From Psychroflexus gondwanensis ACAM 44 (GTDB taxonomy: Bacteria; Bacteroidota; Bacteroidia; Flavobacteriales; Flavobacteriaceae), in contig NZ_APLF01000002.1 of the NCBI RefSeq assembly GCF_000355905.1, positions 62,001 through 126,000 of the forward strand: a stretch of 64,000 nt of DNA, in the 5' to 3' direction. Below are positions 54,690-64,000 of this stretch, one piece after another. The notes below the pieces were generated by a model. The model made no database searches. It saw only the letters and a list, made by a program, of their open reading frames with translations, and had not been told where the DNA came from. Every line of letters begins with the position of its first letter. Within the stretch, counting starts at the first letter, position 1. Position numbers and translations under genes: made by a program.

Positions 54690-55799
54690 CTAAATTATGG
54701 TTGACTGTCCAATATGAATATTTATAAAATTATGGTTGGAGTCAGTTGGGTTACTGATGAAATCAGCTATAAAGTCACCGACTTTTGAAGTCGAGATTTC
54801 CTCATGTTTTATACCTAAATCTGGGGTAGTGATGCCCAATTTCAGTGATTTTTCTACGGCATAATTAATTATTTCAGCCTCATCAAATAGTCCAAAATGT
54901 TCTAAAAGCATAGCTGCAGATAAAATAGCTGCGATAGGATTGGCAATGCCTTTTCTAGTAGCCTCAGGGTAGGAGCCATGAATAGGCTCAAATAAAGCGT
55001 ACTTATCTCCAATAGAAGCTGAGGGTATTAAACCTATAGAGCCACCGATAACACTTGCTTCATCACTTATAATATCGCCAAACATATTCTCTGTCAAAAT
55101 CACGTCGAATTGTTTAGGGTTCAATATCATTTGCATCGCAGCATTATCTACATACAAATACTCCAGTTTAACCTCAGGATAAGCTTTGGAAAGTTCTGTA
55201 ACGGTTCGTCTCCAAAGGCGAGAAGTTTCTAGGACATTAGCTTTATCAATTAAGGTGACCTTTTGGCGTCTAGTTTTAGCTGCTTTAAAAGCTAAATGAG
55301 CTAAGCGTTCAATTTCTTTTTTGGAATATTCACACAAATCAGAGGCATAATTACCATCCTGACTTACCTCTTTTTTTCCAAAATAAATTCCACCCGTTAA
55401 TTCTCGATAAATACTGATATCAACATCTTTTATTAGATGTGCTTTAAGGGGGGACTTATCCAATAATGAGTCAAAAGCTTTTACAGGTCTTATGTTTGCA
55501 AATAGACCTAATTCTTTTCTCATTTTAAGTAAACCTTGTTCTGGACGTATTTCAGCATCATCGTATTTTGGATCACCAATCGCTCCAAACAATATAGCAT
55601 CGCTAGTTTTACAAAGCTCTAAGGTCTCTTGTGGGAAGGGATCTCCATATTCATCAATCGCAGCACCCCCAACCTTGGCATAGTTAAACGAAAACTTGTG
55701 GTCAAATTCCAAAGCAATTGCATCCAATGCTTTAATAGCTTGATCGCTTACTTCCGGTCCAATTCCATCTCCGGCTAAAACAGCTATATTCAATTTCAT
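54690..55799 (-). CDS. leuB: 3-isopropylmalate dehydrogenase
   Basis: 369 residues. MKLNIAVLAGDGIGPEVSDQA starts the fold; RPEQGLLKMRKELGLFANIRP, RELTGGIYFGKKE, LEYLYVDNAAMQMIL and FGDIISDEASVIGGSIGLIPSAS are diagnostic, followed by EPIHGSYPEATRKGIANP. It oxidises and decarboxylates 3-isopropylmalate with NAD. It is the last gene in leuA-leuC-leuD-leuB on the minus strand, 128 bases after leuD, so it may have an extra promoter. That gap is AT-rich with no clear hairpin. Confidence 0.96.
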   Translation of the reverse strand: MKLNIAVLAGDGIGPEVSDQAIKALDAIALEFDHKFSFNYAKVGGAAIDEYGDPFPQETLELCKTSDAILFGAIGDPKYDDAEIRPEQGLLKMRKELGLFANIRPVKAFDSLLDKSPLKAHLIKDVDISIYRELTGGIYFGKKEVSQDGNYASDLCEYSKKEIERLAHLAFKAAKTRRQKVTLIDKANVLETSRLWRRTVTELSKAYPEVKLEYLYVDNAAMQMILNPKQFDVILTENMFGDIISDEASVIGGSIGLIPSASIGDKYALFEPIHGSYPEATRKGIANPIAAILSAAMLLEHFGLFDEAEIINYAVEKSLKLGITTPDLGIKHEEISTSKVGDFIADFISNPTDSNHNFINIHIGQSTII

Positions 55800-55927
55800 C
55801 TTTAATATTTTTTATAATTATTATTATTTTTTTGCGTTTATTATTATTTGTTAATACGAGCATAAAGTCGCGCTTTCAAAACTTGGTTTTTTCTTTAATT
55901 AAAAGAAACAAAACTCACACAAACCCA

Positions 55928-56533
55928 TCAATCATAAACGTTAAGTAACTTTCTTTGATTCTCAAAGTGTTCTATTTTATCTTTTTTACTCAATAAAAAG
56001 TCAATGTCATCATACCCATTGATCATGCAAGTTTTTTTATAAGTGTCAATTTTAAAACTTTCCTTAAGCTTTGAATTTTCTATAGAAATACTTTGACTTT
56101 CAAGATCTACACTTACTCGCGTTTCAGGCTTTTCAGAAATCAATTTCATGATATCCTTAAGGAAATCGGGACTTACCTGAATGGGTAACAAACCATTATT
56201 GAGGGCATTTCCTTTAAAAATATCCGCAAAAAAACTAGAAACGATCCCTTTAAAACCATAATCTGAAAGTGCCCATGCAGCATGTTCTCGACTGGATCCA
56301 CAGCCAAAATTATCGCCAGCTATTAAAACACGACCAGAGTAGCGTTTGTCGTTTAAAACAAAATCAGATCGTTCTGATCCATTTTTATCGTATTTCCAAT
56401 CTCTAAAAAAGTTTTCTCCAAAACCTTCTCGACTTGTAGTTTTTAAAAAACGCGCTGGGATGATTTGATCTGTATCGACATTTTCAATATCCAGTGGAAT
56501 AGCTCTTGAGTTTAGTGTTGTAAACTTTTCCAT
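55928..56533 (-). CDS. leuD: 3-isopropylmalate dehydratase small subunit
   Basis: 201 residues. [46 protein letters not shown] and [10 protein letters not shown] are hallmark swivelling-domain segments of the aconitase family. It forms the isopropylmalate isomerase with LeuC. It starts one base after the leuC stop on the minus strand. Confidence 0.96.
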   Translation of the reverse strand: MEKFTTLNSRAIPLDIENVDTDQIIPARFLKTTSREGFGENFFRDWKYDKNGSERSDFVLNDKRYSGRVLIAGDNFGCGSSREHAAWALSDYGFKGIVSSFFADIFKGNALNNGLLPIQVSPDFLKDIMKLISEKPETRVSVDLESQSISIENSKLKESFKIDTYKKTCMINGYDDIDFLLSKKDKIEHFENQRKLLNVYD

Positions 56534-56534
56534 T

Positions 56535-57917
56535 TTAGTTCAGTTGTTTAGTAATATCTACAATTCTACCTTCAATAGCTGCAGCAGCTGCAACCAAAGG
56601 GCTTGCTAAAATAGTCCTAGAGCCTTGACCTTGTCTTCCCTCAAAATTCCTATTTGAGGTAGATACACAATATTCACCTTCGGGAATTTTATCATCATTC
56701 ATAGCCAAACAAGCACTGCAGCCAGGTTGTCGTAATTCAAATCCTGCCTTTTGGAATATATCTTTTAAGCCTTCTTTTTCAATCTGGTTTTCTACCTGTT
56801 TGCTGCCTGGAACAAGCCAAGCGGTCACGTTTTTAGCCTTTTGCTTTCCTTTTACATAATGGGCAACAACTCTAAAGTCCTCAATTCTAGAATTTGTACA
56901 GCTCCCTATAAATACATAATTGATAGGTTTGCCTGCCATGTCTTCACCCTTTTGAAAATTCATATATTTCAAAGATTTTTCAAAAGAAGCATCTTTTTTG
57001 TTAGGAATTTTCTGCCCTACTTTAATGCTCATTCCAGGGTTTGTACCAAAGGTGATCATCGGGTCAATATCTTCAGCTTCAAAAACGAATTCTTTATCAA
57101 AAATGGCATCCTTATCAGTTGGTAAAGTCTTCCAATAATGAAGTGAAGACTTCCATTTCTCAGCTTTAGGGGCAAACTTTTTACCTTTTACATAATCAAA
57201 AGTAGTTTGGTCAGGAGCAATCATTCCGCCTCTAGCACCCATTTCAATGCTCATATTACAAACGGTCATTCGACCTTCCATGGACATGTTTTCAAATACC
57301 TCTCCTGCGTATTCACAGAAATACCCAGTTCCAACATTGGTTCCTAGCTTAGAGATGATGTATAGAATCACATCCTTGGGGAGGACCCCATTTTTCAAAG
57401 TTCCATTTACTTTTATTCTCATGCTTTTTGGCTTGGTCAGTAACAAACACTGACTTGCAAATACTTGAGTCACTTGGCTTGTTCCAATCCCAAATGCAAT
57501 GCTACCAAAGGCCCCATGTGTAGACGTGTGTGAATCACCACAAACTATAGTCATGCCAGGTTGGGTAATCCCCAATTCTGGAGCTATAACATGGACTATA
57601 CCATTGTATTTATGTCCAAGTTCGTATAGCTTTATGTTGTTCTTTTTACAATTTTCGGATAATTGAGCAAGTTGTTTTCTTGACAATTCGTCCTTCACTG
57701 GTAAATGTTGATCCACAGTTGGGGTATTATGGTCTGCTGTGGCAACAATTTCTTTAGGTCTGAAAACTGGAATATTTCTTCTCTCTAGTTCTTGAAAAGC
57801 TTGTGGACTGGTGACCTCATGGATTAAATGCTTATCGATATATAAAATCTGGGGACCATCTTCGATTGTATCTACAACATGTGCATCCCAGACCTTTTCA
57901 AATAATGTTTTACTCAT
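56535..57917 (-). CDS. leuC: 3-isopropylmalate dehydratase large subunit
   Basis: 460 residues. The 4Fe-4S cluster ligands lie in [13 protein letters not shown] and [39 protein letters not shown] and the C-terminal [29 protein letters not shown] are typical. It isomerises 2- to 3-isopropylmalate with LeuD. It lies 10 bases downstream of leuA. Confidence 0.97.
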   Translation of the reverse strand: MSKTLFEKVWDAHVVDTIEDGPQILYIDKHLIHEVTSPQAFQELERRNIPVFRPKEIVATADHNTPTVDQHLPVKDELSRKQLAQLSENCKKNNIKLYELGHKYNGIVHVIAPELGITQPGMTIVCGDSHTSTHGAFGSIAFGIGTSQVTQVFASQCLLLTKPKSMRIKVNGTLKNGVLPKDVILYIISKLGTNVGTGYFCEYAGEVFENMSMEGRMTVCNMSIEMGARGGMIAPDQTTFDYVKGKKFAPKAEKWKSSLHYWKTLPTDKDAIFDKEFVFEAEDIDPMITFGTNPGMSIKVGQKIPNKKDASFEKSLKYMNFQKGEDMAGKPINYVFIGSCTNSRIEDFRVVAHYVKGKQKAKNVTAWLVPGSKQVENQIEKEGLKDIFQKAGFELRQPGCSACLAMNDDKIPEGEYCVSTSNRNFEGRQGQGSRTILASPLVAAAAAIEGRIVDITKQLN

Positions 57918-57927
57918 AGTTTTATCT

Positions 57928-59103
57928 TTAAGCCGACATAATATCTCTGTAAACTTTGCTTGTTTCTATAATTTGGTGAATGTCCTCATCATTAACTTCT
58001 TTACGCTGATCTGCAAAATTTAAGAAGTTAGCGTAGACTTCATCCAGTTGTAGTTTAGTTAAATCATAGCCTACGTTTTTAGCTTTATAGGCTAGAGCAG
58101 CCCTACCGCTTCTAGCAGTAAGAATAATAGCAGATTCTGTAACACCTACATCGGCAGGGTCTATTATTTCATAAGTATCTCTTCTTTTGATAACCCCATC
58201 TTGGTGAATTCCAGAACTATGTGCAAAGGCATTGGCTCCCACTATTGCTTTATTAGGTTGTGGGTAAATACCCATGTGCTTAGAAATTAACTGACTTAAT
58301 TTAAAAAGATGTTTGGTATTGATATTAGTGTCAAAATTTAAGTAAGGATGTTGTTTCAAAATCATTACGATTTCTTCCAAAGCTGTATTTCCAGCACGTT
58401 CTCCTATGCCATTAATGGTGCATTCTACTTGTCTTGCGCCATTTTTGATGGCTTCTATAGAATTGGCAGTAGCAAGCCCTAAGTCATTGTGACAATGACA
58501 AGAAATAATGGCTTTATCAATATTCTTTACATTCTCTTTAAGGTACTTGATTTTTGCACCATATTCGCTAGGTAAACAATACCCTGTAGTATCAGGTATG
58601 TTTAATACAGTAGCTCCTGCTTTTATAGCAACTTCACATACTTTAGCTAGGTAGTCGTTGTCGGTACGACCCGCATCTTCAGCATAAAATTCAACATCTT
58701 CGACAAAAGTTTTAGCATAACTTACGGCATCGTAAGCTCGTTGTATGATTTCTTCTCTGTTGGATTTAAATTTATATTTTATGTGAGAGTCTGAAGTCCC
58801 TATACCTGTATGGATTCTTGGTCTTTTAGCATAGGCAATAGATTCTGCAGCAACCTTAATATCGTTTTCAACCGCTCGACTTAAGCTACATACTCTAGCA
58901 TTTTTAACGAGTTTAGAAATAGCAACAATAGAGTTGAAGTCACCAGGACTCGATACGGCAAATCCTGCTTCAATAACATCTACGCCTAACTCATCAAGCT
59001 CTTTGGCAATAATGAGCTTTTGCTCGGTATTAAGCTTACATCCAGGAACTTGCTCTCCATCTCTTAATGAAGTATCGAAAATTTCAACTTTATCATGTGA
59101 CAT
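57928..59103 (-). CDS. leuA: 2-isopropylmalate synthase, short form without the regulatory domain
   Basis: 391 residues. The TIM-barrel is intact: [74 protein letters not shown] and [22 protein letters not shown]. It ends about 130-150 residues earlier than E. coli LeuA, so the C-terminal leucine-sensing LeuA dimer domain is missing. It condenses acetyl-CoA with 2-oxoisovalerate, taken from the ilv pathway. Feedback control may therefore be transcriptional. Homocitrate or citramalate synthase activity cannot be ruled out from sequence, but the leuCDB context favours leucine. Confidence 0.93.
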   Translation of the reverse strand: MSHDKVEIFDTSLRDGEQVPGCKLNTEQKLIIAKELDELGVDVIEAGFAVSSPGDFNSIVAISKLVKNARVCSLSRAVENDIKVAAESIAYAKRPRIHTGIGTSDSHIKYKFKSNREEIIQRAYDAVSYAKTFVEDVEFYAEDAGRTDNDYLAKVCEVAIKAGATVLNIPDTTGYCLPSEYGAKIKYLKENVKNIDKAIISCHCHNDLGLATANSIEAIKNGARQVECTINGIGERAGNTALEEIVMILKQHPYLNFDTNINTKHLFKLSQLISKHMGIYPQPNKAIVGANAFAHSSGIHQDGVIKRRDTYEIIDPADVGVTESAIILTARSGRAALAYKAKNVGYDLTKLQLDEVYANFLNFADQRKEVNDEDIHQIIETSKVYRDIMSA

Positions 59104-59144
59104 ATCAAAATTATTTATATGTTTCTATTTCAAAACTATATGTT

Positions 59145-59170
59145 ATTACCGTTGAAAAATAACCGGTAAT
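59145..59170. promoter_or_regulatory. Inverted repeat between leuA and the divergent gene
   Basis: ATTACCG (59145-59151) and CGGTAAT (59164-59170) with a 12-base spacer lie 42 bases upstream of the leuA start in a 124-145 base divergent region. It could be an operator for either gene. Box TAGTATTG (59223-59230, one mismatch to TAnnTTTG) is the likely promoter of the rightward gene. Confidence 0.35.
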
Positions 59171-59248
59171 TGGTATTTTTACGATGTTCAACTCCTGTTA
59201 TTTTAAGTAAGACACTGATAATTAGTATTGTATATAAAAATTTCATTG

Positions 59249-60799
59249 ATGATTAAAGATCAAAAAGACAACCTATTTTTATTGATAAAGTCTTTAACCA
59301 AATCTGAAAAGCGCCAGTTTAAGCTTTATGTAGGTCGATTGGAAGATAATGAGGATTCAAAATTTTTGAATTTATTCAACTTTTTGGAAAAGGCTTCTAA
59401 GTACAAGGAAAAGGATATTTTGACGACGGGCTTTGTAAAAAAACAACAATTAGCCAATGTAAAAGCACATTTATATAAGCAGATTTTAATTAGCCTTAAG
59501 CTTAATCCTTTTCATCAGAATGTACGTTCACAAATAAGAGAACAAACAGAATTTGCTACTATTCTTTACCATAAGGGTTTGTATAAGCAAAGTCTAAAAA
59601 TCTTAGGTAAAGCTAAAGAAATAGCGGTAAGCCATGAAGAAAAGAATTTAGTGTTTGAGATTGTTGAGTTAGAAAAACTTATAGAGTCTCAGTATATCAC
59701 CAGAAGTATTGAAAGTAGAGCAGATGATTTGATTGAGCAGTCCAGCAGATTTAGCCATCTCAACTTGATTGCGAGTAGTTTATCTAATTTGTCACTTAAA
59801 CTTTATAGTATTATTTTAAAGTCAGGCTATGTAAAAAGTGACAAAGAGAAAGTTGAAGTTCTTCACTACTTTAATTCTAATTTACCAAAATTTGATATAA
59901 AGGATTTAGGATTTAGAGAAAAACTATGGCTTTATAATTCTTACTTATGGTTGAGTTTTTTAATCCAAGATTTCATAGCCTGTTATAAATATTCCAAAAA
60001 ATGGGTAGAATTATTTCAAGATTATACTAAAATGATTTCCCTCAACCCTGTTTGGTTTTTAAAAGGAAATCAATACCTGTTGGAATCTTTATTTTATATA
60101 CAAGATCACAAAAGGTTTGAAATTGTGTTGGAAAACATGGAAATGAATATTTCAAAAAAATCATTTCCAAAAGATGATAATATTGAGGGGCTAGTCTTTT
60201 TATATCTAAATACCGATAGATTAAACCTTTGTTTTATAAAAGGTTTATTTGAAGAGGGGCTTAGCTTAGTGACTAATATCCTAAAGGGTATAAAGTATTT
60301 TCAAAACAGAATTGATGAACACCACATTATGGTTTTCTATTACAAAATAGCCAGCCTTCATTTTTGTGTAGGAAACAATAAAGAGTGTATACATTATTTG
60401 GATAAAATTATTTCCAACAAATCTTTAATCATGAGAGAAGATTTGATGTGTTTCTCAAGAATATTAAATCTCTTCGCACATTATGACGCCGGTATGGATT
60501 ACCACTTGGAGTCACATTTGAGAAGTACTTATAAGTTTCTTATCAAAATGAACGAGTTGAATGATGTGCAAAAGGAAATTATCAGTTTTATGAAAGCCTT
60601 ACCAGATATTTTTCCTCACGACCTCAAATCAGCTTTTAGAGAAGTTTTAGAAAAACTCAAGAAATACGAAGATGACCCTTATGAGCGTAGAGCATTTTTA
60701 TATCTAGATATTATATCTTGGTTGGAAAGTAAAATTACAAACGTATCTGTAGATCAAATCATAAGGAATAAGTTTTTAGAAAAAAAATCAATGCATTAA
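59249..60799 (+). CDS. Conserved flavobacterial alpha-helical protein of unknown function
   Basis: 516 residues from ATG 59249. I prefer this start to TTG 59228 because the TTG falls in a promoter-like box and MIKDQKDNLFLLIKSLTKSEKRQ resembles the family start. The sequence is Lys/Leu rich and all-helical, with TPR-like spacing of aromatic residues, no signal peptide and no membrane span. Segments such as LTKSEKRQFKLYVGRLEDN, ANVKAHLYKQILISLKLNP and TILYHKGLYKQSLKILGKAKEIA are the conserved parts I recognise. It is divergent from leuA and convergent with the Lrp-family gene. No function can be assigned. Confidence 0.75.
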   Translation: MIKDQKDNLFLLIKSLTKSEKRQFKLYVGRLEDNEDSKFLNLFNFLEKASKYKEKDILTTGFVKKQQLANVKAHLYKQILISLKLNPFHQNVRSQIREQTEFATILYHKGLYKQSLKILGKAKEIAVSHEEKNLVFEIVELEKLIESQYITRSIESRADDLIEQSSRFSHLNLIASSLSNLSLKLYSIILKSGYVKSDKEKVEVLHYFNSNLPKFDIKDLGFREKLWLYNSYLWLSFLIQDFIACYKYSKKWVELFQDYTKMISLNPVWFLKGNQYLLESLFYIQDHKRFEIVLENMEMNISKKSFPKDDNIEGLVFLYLNTDRLNLCFIKGLFEEGLSLVTNILKGIKYFQNRIDEHHIMVFYYKIASLHFCVGNNKECIHYLDKIISNKSLIMREDLMCFSRILNLFAHYDAGMDYHLESHLRSTYKFLIKMNELNDVQKEIISFMKALPDIFPHDLKSAFREVLEKLKKYEDDPYERRAFLYLDIISWLESKITNVSVDQIIRNKFLEKKSMH

Positions 60800-60815
60800 C
60801 TCGGTATCATTAACT

Positions 60816-61262
60816 CTAAAATTCTATTTCTCTAGTAAAGGTCTGCTCCAAACAAATAAAGGTTTCAGTTCTAGCGACACCATCTATTGTTTGAATCTTG
60901 TTGCTTAAAACTTCGGTGAGGTGCTTATTGTCTCTACATATTACTTTGACTAATAGCGAAAAGTTCCCCGTTGTATAATTGCATTCTACTACTTCATCAA
61001 TTTCATACAAGGCTTGACTTACTTTCCTGTAAATATTGGCTTTATTGAAGTAAATACCGATAAAACTTTGAGTTTGATAGCCCAATAAATAAGTATCTAT
61101 AACACTCTTCGAACCAGTAATAATCTTTTGTTCCTCCAGTTTTTTCACCCGAAGATGGACTGCTGTAGCACTCATGTTGCATTCGTTTCCAATTAGCTTA
61201 AGAGAGGCCTTAGCGTCCTTACTTAATATATTTAAGATTTTCCTATCAGTTACATCTATCAT
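60816..61262 (-). CDS. Lrp/AsnC family transcriptional regulator
   Basis: 148 residues. The N-terminal winged helix-turn-helix is DRKILNILSKDAKASLKLIGNECNMSATAVHLRVKKLEEQKIITG; the C-terminal RAM ligand-binding domain contains FIGIYFNK, VVECNYTTGNFSLLVKVICRD and IQTIDGVARTETFICLE. It is divergent from asnB with a 119-base AT-rich intergenic region, the same arrangement as E. coli asnC-asnA, so it probably controls asnB and possibly the nearby amino-acid genes. The effector (asparagine or another amino acid) is unknown. Confidence 0.9.
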   Translation of the reverse strand: MIDVTDRKILNILSKDAKASLKLIGNECNMSATAVHLRVKKLEEQKIITGSKSVIDTYLLGYQTQSFIGIYFNKANIYRKVSQALYEIDEVVECNYTTGNFSLLVKVICRDNKHLTEVLSNKIQTIDGVARTETFICLEQTFTREIEF

Positions 61263-61381
61263 CTTTATATTTTTTAGTAATAAGCTAAATTAAAACTTAT
61301 TTTTAATAATTATAGCTTTTATATTGTTTTATATTAAGTATTATCTCTTATTTGCTTTATATTAATTAAATAAAATCTGTT

Positions 61382-62956
61382 ATGTGTGGAATATTTGTAG
61401 CCATCGAAAGTGCAAAATCTAGTCAATTTTTAGTGGATGAGTTCATGAAAATCAAACATCGTGGACCAGACTCCTCAGACTTTAAAACTATTAAAAAAAA
61501 CACCTATTTTGGTTTTCACCGTTTAGCCATAAATGGCTTAACACCAATGGGAAACCAACCGATGTATAAAAATGGAGTTTGGCTAGTGGCCAACGCAGAA
61601 ATATTTAATTATTTAGAATTAGCAGATAAATATGATATTAAGTTAGAGACAGGATCGGATTGTGAAATTCTTATTGATTTATATCAATTAATAGGTGAAG
61701 AAAAAATGCTTCTAGAAATAGATGGGGAGTTTGCTTTTGTTCTTTACGACGAATCCAAGGATTTGTATATTGCTGCAAGAGATCATTTAGGCGTGAGAGG
61801 CATGTATATGGGGTATCACGATTCTGAAATATATTTTTCGTCAGAAAGCAAAGCTATTAGCTTTTCAAAAGAACTAAACCAATTTCCTCCAGGTCATTAT
61901 TGGAATTCCTATACGGATAAAGTGATACCTTACTTTTTTCATGATTATGACACTACAGATCTCACTGAGGAGGAGTACTGTAAAAAAATCAATGAATTAT
62001 TAACTCAATCTGTTGAAAAACGGATGATGAGTGAAAGACCTTTAGGCTGCTTATTAAGCGGAGGTTTGGACAGTAGCCTTGTTGCAGGAATACTGGCAAG
62101 AAAATTAAAAGAAAAAGGGAAACAATTGGAAACGTTTTCTATTGGTTTAGAAGGAAGTCCAGATATTGTTGCTGCCAAAAAAGTTGCAGATCATATAGGA
62201 AGTAAACACCATAGCATCGTTTGTACAGAACAAGATTTCTTAGACGAACTAGAACATACCGTTTATATGTTAGGAAGTTATGATGTCACTACTATACGCG
62301 CTTCGGTAGGTCACCAACTCGTCGCCAAATACGTAAGAGACCACTCCGATGTGAAAGTTTTATTCTCTGGAGAAACTGCAGATGAATTTGGATCTTATCT
62401 GTATTTTCAAAATGCACCAGACTCAGAGAGTTTCCAACAAGAATCTATTAGATTGCTCAAGGATATTCAGTTTTTTGATATGAAGAGAGCGGATAGGTCA
62501 ATTTCAAACGCAGGACTAGAAGCAAGAGTTCCCTTTGCAGACAAAGCTTTTGTGAAATTCTTCATGTCTATTCCTCCTGAAAGCAGAATGTTTTCTGACC
62601 AAAAAATTGAAAAGTACCTGATTAGAAAAGCTTTTGAAAAGGAAAACTTAATTCCAGAGGAAGTACTATGGCGTCGTAAAAACGGGTTTTCAGATAGCGT
62701 GAGTAGTAAGCAAAAATCTTGGAGTGCTATTATTCAAGAGCACGTCAATACTTTAGTTTCTGACGAAGAATTTCAAACTGAAAAGTTTAAATATTCTCCT
62801 GAACCCGCAACAAAAGAAGCGTATTACTATCTCAAAACGTTTGAATATTATTATAAATCACACTTTCAACTAACTCCATATCAGTGGTTGCCTAAATGGT
62901 GTGGGGATGTTAAAGATCCTTCAGCTAGGGTTTTAGAGATATATCAAGCTGATTAA
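61382..62956 (+). CDS. asnB: Asparagine synthetase (glutamine-hydrolysing)
   Basis: 524 residues. Cys2 (MCGIFVAIE) is the glutaminase nucleophile; HRGPDSSDF, FGFHRLAINGL and ETGSDCEILIDLYQ belong to the amidotransferase half. The synthetase half has the PP-loop LLSGGLDSSLVAGILARKL and LFSGETADEFGSYLYF. It converts aspartate, glutamine and ATP to asparagine. It is divergent from the Lrp/AsnC gene and followed by a terminator. Confidence 0.96.
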   Translation: MCGIFVAIESAKSSQFLVDEFMKIKHRGPDSSDFKTIKKNTYFGFHRLAINGLTPMGNQPMYKNGVWLVANAEIFNYLELADKYDIKLETGSDCEILIDLYQLIGEEKMLLEIDGEFAFVLYDESKDLYIAARDHLGVRGMYMGYHDSEIYFSSESKAISFSKELNQFPPGHYWNSYTDKVIPYFFHDYDTTDLTEEEYCKKINELLTQSVEKRMMSERPLGCLLSGGLDSSLVAGILARKLKEKGKQLETFSIGLEGSPDIVAAKKVADHIGSKHHSIVCTEQDFLDELEHTVYMLGSYDVTTIRASVGHQLVAKYVRDHSDVKVLFSGETADEFGSYLYFQNAPDSESFQQESIRLLKDIQFFDMKRADRSISNAGLEARVPFADKAFVKFFMSIPPESRMFSDQKIEKYLIRKAFEKENLIPEEVLWRRKNGFSDSVSSKQKSWSAIIQEHVNTLVSDEEFQTEKFKYSPEPATKEAYYYLKTFEYYYKSHFQLTPYQWLPKWCGDVKDPSARVLEIYQAD

Positions 62957-62979
62957 TTTATTTTTAGTTTTAGTTTGTT

Positions 62980-63011
62980 ACTGCCTATTTACTTCAAATA
63001 GGCAGTTTTTT
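62980..63011. terminator. Intrinsic terminator after asnB
   Basis: 11-bp stem ACTGCCTATTT / AAATAGGCAGT (62980-62990 and 62996-63006), ACTTC loop, then T-run. It reaches into the stop codon region of the converging FAD gene. Confidence 0.88.
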
Positions 63012-64000
63012 ATTTAGAAATTTGAGGAGAATCTACCAATACTTTTGCTATGGCAATGGCACAACGCTCGCCATCCAATGCAGCTGAAACAATTCCCCCA
63101 GCGTATCCTGCTCCTTCGCCACAAGGGTAAAAGCCTTTTAAGTCAGGATGTTCTAAAGTATCGTTATCTCTCGGAATTCTTACAGGAGAAGACGTTCTAG
63201 ACTCTGGAGCTAAAATAACAGCATCAGGATGGTCAAAGCCTTTCATTTTTTGAGAAAACTTTATAAAACCTTGTCGAAGTCTTTTTGTTATGGTTTCAGG
63301 AAAAATAGCATCCATTTCTACTGAAGTTGTTCCAGGTTGATAAGAATTTTTGGGGATGGAGTCAGATTTTCTCTTTTTTATAAAATCCTGAAGTCGTTGT
63401 GCTGGAACATTTTGAGATTCACCAGCTAATGTCCAGCATTTTTTCTCAATATCTTCTTGAAATTTCAAACCTTTTAATGGTCCATATTTTTGATAATCTT
63501 CCAATTGCTCGTTATCAACAGTTACTACAATCCCGGAATTGGCATAAGGATTATTTCTCTTGGAGGGTGACCACCCATTGGTGACTACTTCTCCCGGGGA
63601 AGTAGCACACGGGGCGATTATGCCTCCAGGACACATACAAAAGGAATACACTCCTTTATCATCTACTTGCTCGACTAAACTATAAGCTGAAGGTGGTAGA
63701 TAATCGCCTCGTTCTGGTGTTTTATATTGAATTTGATCTATCAAGGATTGGGGATGCTCTACACGAACTCCCATAGCAAAGGTTTTGAATTCTATCTTTA
63801 TGTTTCGGTTATGAAGTAGATAAAATATATCCCTTGCGGAATGTCCAGTGGCTAGAATACAAGCCTCTGCATAGATATTTTGGTTTTGGTTAACTTCCAC
63901 GCCTACAAGTCGATTTTTATCTATGATAAAGTCAGTCAGTTTAGTGTTAAAATGTATTTCTCCACCAAAATTCAAAATCGTTTCTCGCATCTTCGTGATA
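63010..64000 (-). CDS. FAD-dependent oxidoreductase (uncharacterised FAD-dependent protein family), partial at window edge
   Basis: The frame is open past the internal Met at 63990 to the window edge (the preceding codons read ITK), so the true N-terminus, with the FAD Rossmann GxGxxG, lies outside. About 330 C-terminal residues are visible. They include ACILATGHSARDIFYLL, YSFCMCPGGIIAPCATSPGEVVTNGWSPSKR, VILAPESRTSSPVRIPRD and the C-terminal FAD motif GFYPCGEGAGYAGGIVSAALDG. This is the broadly distributed family with the FAD-dependent protein C-terminal domain. The substrate is unknown. Confidence 0.85.
   Translation of the reverse strand, partial: ITKMRETILNFGGEIHFNTKLTDFIIDKNRLVGVEVNQNQNIYAEACILATGHSARDIFYLLHNRNIKIEFKTFAMGVRVEHPQSLIDQIQYKTPERGDYLPPSAYSLVEQVDDKGVYSFCMCPGGIIAPCATSPGEVVTNGWSPSKRNNPYANSGIVVTVDNEQLEDYQKYGPLKGLKFQEDIEKKCWTLAGESQNVPAQRLQDFIKKRKSDSIPKNSYQPGTTSVEMDAIFPETITKRLRQGFIKFSQKMKGFDHPDAVILAPESRTSSPVRIPRDNDTLEHPDLKGFYPCGEGAGYAGGIVSAALDGERCAIAIAKVLVDSPQISK

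Noticed and set aside
59228-59248. Longer N-terminus of the helical protein from TTG 59228
   Set aside because: The TTG falls in a promoter-like box and ATG 59249 gives the expected family start.
59104-59250. Leucine leader peptide upstream of leuA
   Set aside because: I searched the minus strand of the intergenic region and found no ATG-initiated short ORF with Leu codons, only an inverted repeat.
1-64000. CRISPR arrays, transposases, integrases, tRNA or rRNA genes, prophage or defence systems
   Set aside because: No regularly spaced direct repeats, transposase or phage motifs, cloverleaf-like segments or rRNA signatures were noticed. All large ORFs have housekeeping or envelope assignments.

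Overview
The window comes from a low-GC member of the Bacteroidota, most likely class Flavobacteriia. The clues are the short primary sigma factor (287 aa), a PorT homologue of the type IX secretion system next to the menaquinone methyltransferase, a TamL-type outer-membrane lipoprotein, TAnnTTTG promoter boxes, A-rich start regions with few Shine-Dalgarno sites, and an arginine operon built around an argF' type transcarbamylase. I see no rRNA, tRNA, CRISPR array, insertion sequence, prophage or plasmid function. The window reads as core chromosome.

Layout. 1-6.1 kb: end of a probable beta-propeller surface protein, then envelope glycan genes (flippase, three glycosyltransferases, a phosphoethanolamine transferase). 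6.1-12.1 kb: M3 peptidase, ftsE and a 1000-residue TPR protein. 12.1-16 kb: rpoD and proCBA. 16.2-20.9 kb: a minus-strand block fbaA-accD, rpsO, pnp. 20.9-25.7 kb: tamL, a divergent SpoU/TrmH methyltransferase whose 5' end is out of frame at an A8 run, porT and ubiE/menG. 25.7-28.7 kb: trkA-trkH potassium uptake. 28.7-32.8 kb: a conserved protein of unknown role, an MBL-fold hydrolase with a 49-residue membrane protein, and a PQQ-type sugar dehydrogenase lipoprotein followed by a small cytochrome c.

33.4-63 kb is an amino-acid biosynthesis district: thrABC (aspartate to threonine), ilvDBNCA (threonine and pyruvate to isoleucine and valine), a nine-gene arginine operon (GNAT-argG-argC-proC-argD-argF'-argB-argE-argH), leuACDB on the opposite strand, a Lrp/AsnC regulator and asnB. 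The final gene is an FAD-dependent oxidoreductase cut by the window edge.

Most interesting signals. (1) The arginine operon has a roughly 300-base leader with a consensus promoter and two short ORFs that both end in tandem Arg codons, one of them inside a GC-rich palindrome. This looks like attenuation on arginyl-tRNA charging. (2) The TrmH-family gene is split at A8, which contains the heptamer A AAA AAC; a -1 shift restores the conserved N-terminus. (3) The transcarbamylase has Ser at the position that separates N-acetyl- from N-succinylornithine enzymes, so the pathway probably uses succinylated intermediates. (4) AccD has lost all four zinc-ribbon cysteines. (5) The ilvD leader carries a perfect 13-bp inverted repeat just before the start codon.
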